A stretch of 64,000 nucleotides of DNA from Petrosia ficiformis (taxonomy: Eukaryota; Porifera; Demospongiae; Haplosclerida; Petrosiidae): the NCBI GenBank assembly GCA_947044365.1, contig OX345641.1, positions 824,960 through 888,959 on the forward strand, given 5' to 3'. Below, piece by piece: positions 49,560 to 60,900 of the stretch. Made by a program: the position numbers and the translations under genes. The stretch's first letter is position 1. Each line of letters begins with the position of its first letter. Below the pieces are notes generated by a model, which saw only the letters and a list, made by a program, of their open reading frames with translations, had not been told where the DNA came from and did no database searches.

Positions 49560-51606
49560 TTAGCTACCTTTCTTCAAGTAAAGCTTGTAGCGAAGCTGAC
49601 TAACAAATGTGGATATTTGTTTCTTTTCTCCTTTTGTCTTACTAGTCTCATACTCTTCTGCAACTTTTCTGTTGACTTCAGTGAGGATGCTAACCAGATC
49701 ATGATCTTCACTATATTCCTGGATAGCCTCAACAATACTCTGGATGAACCAAGAACCATTCTTTTCATGGCGCCAGGCTGCATAGCCTGGAGGAACTGCA
49801 TAAGCTGCAAGAATGTCAGCCTCTGTTGGTATTTTTAATTGATCTGTTGATTCCCCAGTTTCAACATTATCTTCCATTTTACTTTGTTCATGATCTTTCG
49901 TGACTCCTCCATCTTCCTTGCCTCCCTGACATGCTTGAAAAATAAACAGTTTTGGTTTGTCCAGTAGATTGGGACAGTTGTTCCCACGAAAAGGCTCAAT
50001 AATCTCTTTATCGATGGATACTGTTTTTCCATCTGTGCCATAAAGAATTTCATGATCGCCATGTGTCAGTATTATGACTACAAAGCAAGTCAGCTCTGAA
50101 TGCTTACTATGAGCCTGCCGAGCTAATTCCATCAGTTTAATAATCTCATTATGAGAGCAATTTTCATATATTTGAACTGCAAAATCGAGATTTTTAAATA
50201 CTGCTAACAAATCACTAGCATCTTTTTGGCTTCCATATCTTACATTACCATTTTTGAATCTCCAGTTGCCAACGATGAGGCAGTAGCCATGAGGTGACAA
50301 AGTCATTGGATATGATCCCATTCCTATTCCTCGGGTGTCTCTTCTCTCCTGACTCTCTATTATCACATTGCTTATATCTGGAAGAGCAATATTCATCGTT
50401 TCCATTTCATGATCACCTTTGAAAGATACATAATTAGAAGGAAATTGAAGTAATATTTATATTAATTTAAAGATGCATGTTTAATAAACTCACTTTCACC
50501 ATCAGGGAGGTCGTCACCATTAGTATCACTAGTTCCTATATAATACAATTGTCAGACAAGCAAACAAATTATTATATATATAGTCTGTTCACATTCATGA
50601 TGTCCTCAAAATTATGGTGTGATGACTTTATATGTAATATAATGTATAGTTTAATGTCATAAGGGTAATACATGAGTATACTATAACTCAATAATGAAGC
50701 AATGGATTGAAATTTGACATACACAAAAAAGAATGGAGAGTATAATTATATGATAATGGTGCAGGTAAAAAAATTATTGGTCATTCCAAACTAAAGTTAT
50801 GAACATTTGTCTGAGGTCATGGTGAACATGAATGACCTTTAGCTATACTCTAAGCAAGTGTTGGTTTGGTATTATAATTGTATATTTAGTTACATACCAG
50901 GAGGTTTGCATCCAACCAGAACATAGAGTTCGCTGTTTCTTGAAAGCTCCTCGAATAGGTTTATATCGATTTTCTTCACAGCAGTCAAAAGAATATCTGG
51001 TGTTGCTTCATGCCCATTCCCTCTGAGCCACAGACTAATGATGTCAGTTAGTTGCCTTCGGTAATCACCTTCTATTGCTTGTATATCACTTTAAGAGCCA
51101 ATCCTAACTGATCCCAGCAAAATTCAATTGGTTGTAGTAATGTTACCAAACTTGAAAAATGGGCATCACTTTGTACTGTGGATATGAAATAATGCACATT
51201 TTCCTATATAATTATATATAAGATCACATTGATATATTGACATACCAACTTCTTTAAGAATGTATGTTTTTTCTACTTCTTCTGCAATAATTTTGTGCTT
51301 TATTTTTCTCAAAGCACTAGCCAGGATTCCCCATGTATGATCCTTACCACTCATTCTCAACCAAACTGAAATTACTTTAATTAGACAATTTGAAGGATCA
51401 CTCTTTGGTCTACAAATCTCATTATCGATGTCAGATTTCTTTAAACCTAAGTGCATCCCAAAGGAAATGTATTCACTTCTTGGTACTTTTTGTAGGAGCT
51501 GTATAAGGTCTCCCTCGTGCTTATCAAATTCAACTAGAAAATAAAAGTTTATATTCTAATTTTTGTACATTAATTAAAGATATAATAACTTACATCTTCC
51601 TGTCAT
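49560..51606 (-). pseudogene. Death-Death-caspase copy J (type I, frameshift in Death 2)
   Basis: Exons: 51594-51606 (start), 51246-51533 (Death 1), 50898-51175 (Death 2, damaged), 50494-50535 (linker) and 49560-50416 (caspase). Death exon 2 has lost 10 nt relative to G (in tttgttgcactttaagag, near 51090), which shifts the frame to an early stop. The caspase exon is fully open with VRYGSQKDA, ILTHGDHE (catalytic His; the Gly four residues later is Glu), FIFQACQGG (catalytic Cys) and AWRHEKNGSWF. Because every exon is phase 1-1, skipping Death exon 2 would give an in-frame single-Death caspase of about 400 residues. Either a recent pseudogene or a gene dependent on skipping. Confidence 0.75.
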
Positions 51607-52802
51607 CCTTAAGTCACAAAGTGACAGTGCAGTATACTAATACTATATATATATATACTATCTTCATGCAGAGGAAGAGATATCATAACATTTGAGTAAC
51701 CACAATAGTAATATGATCTATATAAGGAGTGTCTTTCCCAGTCACTTAAACTGATATCTAACAATTATAATACCTCAATAGTAGTTGACAGGATCTATAG
51801 GAGTGTTCTTTCCAAGAAAGTGAGGGCCTATCACTTGATAACAGCAGTGTGTTTGGTAGCATTTTCATAGGTAGTTGTGGTTTAAGTAGTTAATGTCTTC
51901 TTAAATGTGCATTATTCTGTTTAAAACACCATCAGGTGACGTATATGAAATGTGATCGTCTCAATGTCACATGATCTATATACTGAACAGCTATATATGA
52001 AAAACACTTATTTACAGAGTTAACACTTGTCATAAAAATCATTAACATTTTAAGCACCATAGTAATTACTATAGAATTTTAAAAATTGATCAACATTAAG
52101 AACAATCGACTATATATATTTCATGTACATGTTCACCAATGTACATGTACAATGTAAATGTACAGCATAATCTTAACTGATTAATAATAAAGTTATATAT
52201 GTTATAATATTTAAAAGATAAAAAAACTCCACAAAGAACAATTTCATAATACATGTCTTCTGCTAATAAACATTTTTATAACATTGTCTGTTTTAAATTA
52301 TAGTTAAAATACATGCATGGCAAGTATACTTTAAATTTTAAAATTATTAAAAGTATACTATACCACATGATCAATCATAATTATGTTAATCTTATTGCTT
52401 ATGTGTTTGATGATGTCAGCTCTGCACATTTTGTAATCTAGTTGACAGTTGATCTTGTTCAGTACATTCATCCACATCCATTGCTATACATGAAAGAAAG
52501 AAAAACAAACAGTATACTCATTTTGATAGTATAAGCTATATTGAAAGTGAATCTAATTTGCTTGTGGTAGGAAGTAGAGTTAATTATACTCTTACAAGTG
52601 TATCTCAATATTGAAATTTATATACACATAAAAAGAATAGAGAGTATAATTATATGAGAATGGTGAAGGTAAAAAATTATTGGTCATTCCAAACTAAAGG
52701 TATGAACATGTTTTTGAGGTGAAAGTAAACGTGAATGACTTTTATATAGTATGCAAGACTTTAGTATAAAAAACAGCCCCATAGTATGTGTTACTGCAAA
52801 CC
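51607..52802. other. Spacer upstream of copy J
   Basis: Colinear with 13520-14700. Contains the conserved exon-like block (about 52410-52492) with a changed TGATGTCA instead of TGACGTCA. No gene is seen. Confidence 0.5.
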
Positions 52803-54808
52803 TCAGTGACATATATACATAGCTCTATAATACAACTTAAATTTCCAATTATTGTCAATGATTAGGCAGTAGCCACGGGGCAACGAGCGCATTAAATATG
52901 ATCCCATTTGTATTCTATGGATATCTGTTCCCTCCTGTCTCTCTGTTGTCACATCTGGAAGCACTGGATTTGTGGTACTGTTTATATAGATAGAAAGTAA
53001 ATTGTGAGCAGTATGGATATGCCAATACAACTAGCAGTGCAGTAGGGTAGGATGTGAGACAAAAATATTCACATATACATGTATATGTATTCAAGAGGCA
53101 TGTTGAAATTATATTGAACTCACTTTCACCATCAGGTTGGTCTTCCTCACTTTTACCATCAGGTTGGTTTTCATCACTTTTAACGTCATTAGTTCCTGTA
53201 GTTGTCAGAAAATTGTATAATTTAATTTTGTCCGAATGTTGGTATTTGTATAGATTTACTACTAATTACCAGGAGGTTCGAACATGTTTTTAAGGTGAAA
53301 GTAAACGTGAATGACTTTTATATAGTATGCAAGACTTTGTTATAAAGAACAGCCCCATAGTATGTGTTACTGCAAACCTCCGTGACTTCTATACATAGCT
53401 CTATAATACAACTTAATGGAGCCAATGAATATTACTCACGTTCACTAGTAGTTGTTTCCTTCTTATCAGTACTTCCTATTATGAAATAGAATGGTGTTGA
53501 AAATTTAAAATACAGAGAGTTTAATACACTTTACTCATAAGCATTAATTTTTTATGGGCCGTTAGGGCCATCCCAATGATTGCTTTCCCATGGGTTCGAT
53601 GTATGTTTATATAATATATATCTTTGTGTTACTTACACGAGTATGCTTTGTATACACATTTAAGGAAGTTGCATCATTTTGGGGGGCTCAGTCAATTAAT
53701 ACGCATGGAACATACGATGTCACACGCCCAAGCTCTACAGACCAGCAGGAAGAAAGCTGCTTGTAGCTTTATATAGAAACTGGAACTAATAGCTGTTCTA
53801 GGTACAATACATTCTTAAATTTCTTCAAGAACCTATTAAAAGTAAGAAGAGTAGGAAATCACTCTAATAGTATGTTGTGTTTCAGACATGAGAATGTCAG
53901 CCATGATTACTGAATGTTGGACACCACAAAGCAATCATAGGGATACATTTTTCTCCATATATCTTGTTATAGTATAGTAATGTCATTATTGTTGTTTTAT
54001 GTACGCACATTGGTGGTTTGTGTTCTGTTATCCAATTTGTATATAAAAACTGAAAAGAATACAGTTACTTACCTGGAGGTGTACGTCCAACCAAAGCATA
54101 GAGTTCACTGCTTTTGAACAGCTCTTCTGCTAGGCCTTCATTAATTTCTTTGACAGCAGCCAAAAGTGTTTCTGGTGTCGGTTCATGCCCATTCAATTTG
54201 AGCCACAAATTGAGAATGTCGCTCAGTTGCTTTCGGTAACCACTTTCATTTGCTATCGCTTGTATTTCAAACTTCGGCACTTTAAGAGCTAATCCAAACT
54301 CATCCCAACGAGCTACATTAACTCCAGATAGCAATGACAGAAATAAACAATGACTATCTCGTGGTACTATATAATTAATATTAAAATATGAAGAAGCCTG
54401 TAACATTACACAAGTGTAGTATTTACATACACTAATACTCATAAATACCTTCATCTTCCAATTTATACTCTTTCTTAACTTTTTCTGCTATTTCTTTTTC
54501 ACCAACATCTTCCAGAGCAGTAACCAGAATTCCCCAAGTTCGATCATTTCTTCCTAATCTAAGCCATTTTTCAAGAACACTTGTAAAGCAACTCTTTGGA
54601 TCATTTTTTAGTGGAGTTGTCTCATTCTCAATCAGATATTGCTTCAGACCTAACTTGATCCCAAATTCAATGTATCTACGTCTTGATAATTCTTCTAGTA
54701 GATGTACCAGGTTTCCTTCATGTTGATTGGGTTTGACTAGAAAGAGAAATTGACATTTAATACAGTGACATTGTTGTGAGAACTATATAACTTACATCTG
54801 CCATCCAT
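52803..54808 (-). pseudogene. Death-Death gene with caspase stub, copy K
   Basis: Exons: 54796-54808 (start ATGGATGGCAGAT), 54449-54736 (Death 1), 54073-54366 (Death 2), 53440-53475 and 53124-53195 (linkers), all phase 1 and open. The caspase remnant at about 52803-53000 keeps only the first part of the domain (MGSYLMRSLPRGYCLIIDNN) and has neither catalytic residue. Its visible acceptor is in the wrong phase, so the product would stop soon after the linker. The two Death domains differ more from the other copies than those copies do from each other (for example WDEFGLALKVPKFEIQAIA). The linker repeats an Asp-Gln-Pro-Asp-Gly unit. It is either a decaying copy or a caspase-less Death-Death adaptor of about 240 residues. 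Confidence 0.7.
53565..53946 (+). mobile_element. CATCCCTATGATTGCTTT-TIR MITE-like element, copy 3
   Basis: Begins gggccatcccaatgattgct and ends aagcaatcatagggatac. It lies in the intron between Death exon 2 and the first linker exon of K, matching the position of the copy in D. Confidence 0.75.
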
Positions 54809-55875
54809 TCTGCCTACTGCTATAGTAATATGAGAGTAGGTGTGTATGTAATTTGATACTAAGATAAGAATGACGGTGCAGTATATACTAAGACATGTGA
54901 AGGTATAATAAACCAGAGATATCATAACAATACCACACTACTATAACTTACCATACAAATGTATAGGAATGGTAACTACAATACTATACATAGTAATATT
55001 ATAAAGTATTGTATAGTCACATATAAAAACACTTATTTATCAACCACATCATAAACTGCATAATTAATTTATCATTGATGTTTAATTCCAGTGAATGTAA
55101 TTTGTGAAGTTTATTATGAACAGCTACATATAATAAATTATCAGTCAATAATTAAGACATTGTTATACATAGTTAATTATACACATGTGCATGCACACAC
55201 ATACAATATAATTATATATATAAATATATAATTATAGATACTTACTTACTCTTGTTTTTAATTTAAAATACTTGTCATAATTATTTATAATTGAGCCAAC
55301 GAGTTCACAGAAAAGTCACTAAAATGCATATAGCAAAACGCGTAAGAAACGTATTGCACATTCTGCCCACTATATGAGACCCAGTAATATGAGAGTAAGT
55401 GTGTATCTAATTTGTTTTAATACTGAGATATGAATGAAGGTGCAGTATATATGTAATTATATATACTAAATTAATAAGCCAGTAATATCATAACAATACC
55501 ACACTACTGTAATAACTTACCTTACCATACCATACAAATGTATAGAGATGGCAAACACAATAATATACATGTGTATAGTAATACATGTGAAGTATTACAT
55601 AGTGAATGTACAACATATTAAAAACATACCAATTGACTATCAGTTGATTTTCTAAAATCTTTTAAAATTTGAAGTGCTACAAAGAAGTAAGAAAGATCAA
55701 TCATTACATAACATATCATAAGTTAATATTTAGTTTTCAAACTTATGTAGTGTATATTTTGAATCTCAATTGTTAATTGTCAACTGACCCATGCAGTTCG
55801 TTATAACAAAACTGGAGATATACTATATAATATATATACACATCTCAACAATCTTTCAAAGAAGGTGATTGAGTA
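54809..55875. other. Spacer at the end of the caspase array
   Basis: AT-rich. About 55365-55560 resembles the sequence just upstream of K (about 54810-54960), a weak internal duplication. Otherwise no gene or repeat is recognised. Confidence 0.5.
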
Positions 55876-56370
55876 TTATATGCTTGGAACTACAGTACAG
55901 GTTGTGGTTACCACTTACCAGGCCATATTGCAAAACAAACAGGTCAGTATGATTTCTGGATGAATGATGAAAGTGGCTTATATAAAGACATATTGATTGA
56001 ATTTGAAAACGACAGTCTATAATGTCAACAATGAGTATGGTAATGAACACTTTCCCTATCACTACGACTTTTCGATTGAATTGGTTGTAACTCCAAAGCC
56101 ATGTACATATCAAGCTCAAACAAAACCCAGAGAATCTTAGCAACATAACTGAATGCACACACTACTACTGCATGCAATTTATAAGAGCTATAATGTGGTT
56201 TTGTAACATTAACACATCACAGACACAATTTAAGCCAATGAAATTCTTTAGTGTTAAGATGTCAAGTTATGTCCAATATGAAAATGGATTAATGGAGATG
56301 AGACTGAGTCTTACACAACAAAATAGACCGTGGCAGTTTCTTGATGTAACCATTTGCTACTATAAATAGA
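55876..56370 (+). pseudogene. Decayed plus-strand gene fragment, unrecognised
   Basis: Three adjacent protein-like stretches in different frames on the plus strand. The first is about 55877-56020 (contains HIAKQTGQYDFWMNDESGLY), ending in a stop. The second, one frame over, is about 56010-56140 (contains NEHFPYHYDFSIELVVTPKP). The third is 56190-56369 (contains MKFFSVKMSSYVQYENGLME and ends CYYK). The amino-acid composition is protein-like rather than AT-noise, and a single-base shift joins the first two. I do not recognise the family. Most likely a broken gene copy lying between the array and the Roc-COR gene. Confidence 0.35.
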
Positions 56371-56474
56371 TGTAATAACTTGACTATAAATCTCGTTTAA
56401 AAGATAAAAACAATAATTATAAACAAGAGAGAGATAGAGACAGAATCTCCACAATGAATATTGAGAACATTTAT

Positions 56475-57845
56475 TCAAAAACACAAATTCCCAATTTCAT
56501 CTGCTACTTCATGTTCACCAATACGATGTAAAGCATATATAAGGTTTTCCCAGGTTGGTTCTCTACCTTCCCCTTTTATCCAGTCTATCAATATATCATA
56601 TAACATTTCTTCTGTAATTTCTATGTGAAACTCCTCAGTGTAATACAAATGACTGCTATGTACTTCCAATGCATGACCCAAACGGCGGCAAAGTGCCTGA
56701 TGTCTCCAATGTGATCTTGAAGACAAAAGCGGCCACAGTAATATACCAATCTCATGAAGGTCATCCACTACATACAAAAAAAAGAAGTGAAAGTATATAA
56801 TTAGATCATACCTGGACCCAACATGTCGCGTATTGAATTAGACAATAACTGATTAATAAGTTGTAATGGTTTGTGTGAAAGGTTTCCTCTGGCTATTAGA
56901 ACCTGTTAAACCAGTATTTAAAACAGGTATATGGATAGGATATTATGACAATTTATATGAAAGCTATACTTTTTCTCTTGAGTAATTGTTTCTGTCCAAC
57001 CATTCCCAGCCTGAAATAAGATTCAATCCAGCTCCAGATTCTTTATATAATTTAATGACTTCCTATATTATATATAACCCATTCAAAATTTGTCAATGTC
57101 ATCTACTGCACGAGATAAAAAATCAACATAATTAACTTTTTTTAATGTCCCAGTTACAAGTATTGGATAGTATTATCATGCAATCAAATATGTAGTAACT
57201 CACAAGTTATTCTATCATGAGTATCATGTTTATTTTTTGGCTGTGGCGGCTCCATCGTTGTGTGATCAACCACTGAATAATAACAAATTGTACAATAGTT
57301 TAATAAGGATAGAACCTGTCCTATAGCAATTAACAGTAAAGGTGTGCAATTATGAGTGGAGGTATGGGTATGGTGTGTGACAAGATCTTAATAGTAATTA
57401 ATTACTTCTGTACACGAGTAGGTGTGGTCACATTGCTTCTACTGTTTGCTACTCTGCATTGAAATTGCTATAATTCACTGTCGAAGCTCAACTACTGTGT
57501 GATAACATCAATGTTTACTTACTATCTGTCATGGTCAACCAACAATTGCAAGTCTCACATTAAAATTAGCATAATTTCAGAACAAAGCTGTGCATGAGAA
57601 TTAAAAATTATTATCAAAATTTGTTTCTTTCTTTATTGTCTACCTTTCTGTATTATACTTTAATGACCTAGTCTCAATTTTCTCATCTTTTTACACTTTC
57701 CATTTCATTCCTACACTTTCAAACATCAAATGAGAAGCAAAGATATGATAATGGGGAAAAAACTATCTCTGTGGTTTTTATGGCCCATAGGACCACCCCT
57801 ATGATTACTTTCCCACAGATTCAATGTATGTTTATATACATGTAC

Positions 57846-57902
<57 letters not shown>

Positions 57903-60900
57903 TTCCTGTGTCATTTACGCATGTATGCACAGTTAAGGAAGTTGCGTCATTCCGGGGGACTCAGTCAATTAATGGGCATGGTGCATAATAGAACACACGC
58001 TTGAGCTCTACGTTACAGACCAGTAGAAAGGAAGCTGCTTGTAGCTAAGTAGCTTACATAGAAACTGGAACTAATAAAAGCTACCTATTCTACCTGAACT
58101 GTATTCCTAAAGTTCTACATGGTCCTTTAAAAGGTAAGGAGAGTAGATAATCAAAATAATAACTATAATAGGCTGCGTTTCAGGCATGATAAAGTCAGCC
58201 ATGATTACTGAATGCTTGACACCACAAAGCAGTCATAGGGATACTTTTTTCTCTATATATTGTGTTTCCGTGGTGATCATTAATTCATTATTCATAAGAA
58301 TGTTTCACGTGTCTGAAACCCATACATAGATATTTATGTTTTACATGTTTAAGTTGCTTTCTTCCTGCTGCTTATTCACGCAAGCTTGTAGCTGTGTGTG
58401 TACACAAATGTTCTTTAATCACACATGTAATGGCCAATTATAACTGACCACGACACCAAACTTAACTTAACATAACTTCCTGAACTATGAATACAATATG
58501 CAAATGCCAAAAAACATAATTATTATACATTCACCCAAGTGGAAAGTAATCCCACACACATACAGTACACCCAGACACACAATATACCATACCCATCCAC
58601 CATTTGCAGGTATGTTATGGGTAAGTAAAACTCCCGATGGTAATATGGTAATCACCCACACACCATGGTATAATAAAGCCTGTGTTTGCTGATCTTGCTT
58701 ATAATAGCAATCATAATTATTACGCAAGAGATATTTTCTCTTCATTAGATATCATAAATATTAAACAGTAAATAGTTGTGCCACTGTAGTTACCATCAAA
58801 GAATTCATTATCTACTTCTTGTTGTGATCAGTGACAATAAGATGATCATGTATATATAACAACTAAATTCCAATATACTTACAAGGATGATCTTTGATAA
58901 TCTGTTCAGCGACATCCTTTTTGTTAATTAAGGGACTCTTTAGAGCATCCACAAGAGAGGACCAAGACGCTAATCCTGTATTCAACCATTTTACTATCAT
59001 CTTACATTTAAAATCATTCTCATCATAAACACCATCCATAATTCTGCGTAGTTTAGAATGAGATAGACCTAGTTCAAGACCCAGAGTTTTCCAGTCAGTA
59101 ACTTCAACAATGGCTTCTAATACTGGTACAAGATCACTCACTATAGTGAAGTTAAGAATATTATGATGTACATAGAGGTAATGATCATAACAAGAGAACT
59201 GATTCATTACCTGTTAAAGGTTTATAATATTCTAAACTGGTAGCTGTTCTCAATGTTGACTGTTCTGTGGAAAGAACATAATTATGAGCAACATGCATGT
59301 AATGCTGATTATTTATCTACATGGGTTCAGATTAGGCTATGAGAATTAATACCTATACGAGGATAATCTTTGGTAATCTGATCTGTTCTACCATTCATTT
59401 TTAGGGACTTTATATATATATAGAGTTTCCATAAAGAGACTAAAACACTATCACATACGATCACATGATCACATACACATTGCGTCATTCCGGGGGGCTT
59501 GATCAATTAATAGGCATGACACGAAGAAAAGTATTTGTATTTGATTGGTTTCCTGTATAAAACCAAATAGCAAGCATTTGAAGGTAGTATTTGTTCAAAA
59601 TTACTATGTTTCACAATTGTGCACATGGTTTTCACAAATTGGGTTATCTATGGTACATGAATATACCTTGAATTTCCTTTGCCGCTCTCCTAGCACCAAT
59701 GTCATCTAAAGCCTCTACAAGGTTGACCCATGTTGGTTCTCTTCGACCATTGCCAATTATCCAGTCCTTTAATATATAAAATAAAATCCTATCTTCATCT
59801 CCTCTGTTCATTGTCTCAGTATAATGTAAAGTACTGGGTCTAATTCCTAAATGATGACCAAATGTTCTCCATTGTGATCTTGCGATATGATCCTCCTTCA
59901 TTTTGTCATTAATCACTCTAAGGTCATCCACTATACAAAAGAAAGTAATAGAATTAATAATTTTGTAAAGCACATAATATCATGGTATTATCAGTCTATA
60001 TGACTCACATTTTATTAAATCACGCATCATTTGCTGTGGCCTTTGTATTAATCCCTGTGAACCACCTGCAATAACATTTTAATATTTTCATAATGTCATC
60101 ATTACATGTGTAGCATAACTTATCAGTCAAAAAGACATACATGTAAATAACTTACTAATTGTTGTCTACACAAATAATAACACAATTTATATTCTCATAA
60201 TCATGTACATACTATATATAACATATAATAATTAACTAAATTCCATGCTCTATTGATTATTACACTTAATAATAATGTCATGTAGTATTATTATATTATC
60301 ATCCCACATGACTCCCTACATGAAAATGCTGTCCATGGACTGGCCATCATGTAATATTATAATAATAAAGTATATTACTTTAACACAGTATAATCATGTA
60401 CATATACTATATACAACATGGAATAGTATTACCAGTTAATATGACTTAGTAAATTCCATGATCTATTGAATATTACACTTTAATAATAATTAGTGCTGGG
60501 TATCGGTAGAAAACTAGAAATATCAATTATTAGCATACCCAATATTGATTGATTATTAATACTATCGGAGGAAGTAATTAATTACTTGACAGGAAAGACC
60601 TCCCACTAATTAGCATGAAAATAGTTAATTCAAATACAGGATGTTTTTTTTTGGGAACCACATCAAATGACTATTAGTACTTATGCACATGTGCCTAAGT
60701 ACAAATTGATATCTGGTCATGATATCAATATCGCTAAATCCACTATATTGATAATGATTATTGATATTTTGATTATTGAGTCCTAGCACTAATAATAATG
60801 TCATGTAATATTATATTATCATTTAACTATATGAACATGCTTCCCATGAACTGGGCATCTTGTAATTACTGCATTGACTAACCAGATGTAGCCATCTGAA

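Noticed and set aside
55856..56158. Minus-strand hydrophobic frame of 100 codons
   Set aside because: Antisense to the protein-like plus-strand relic; its hydrophobicity is explained by the complement of Asp/Glu/Asn/Lys codons.
58485..58745. Overlapping open frames on both strands at 58.5-58.7 kb
   Set aside because: Located in an intron of the Roc-COR-Death gene, composition is low-complexity on both strands, and no splice-site context or family is recognisable.
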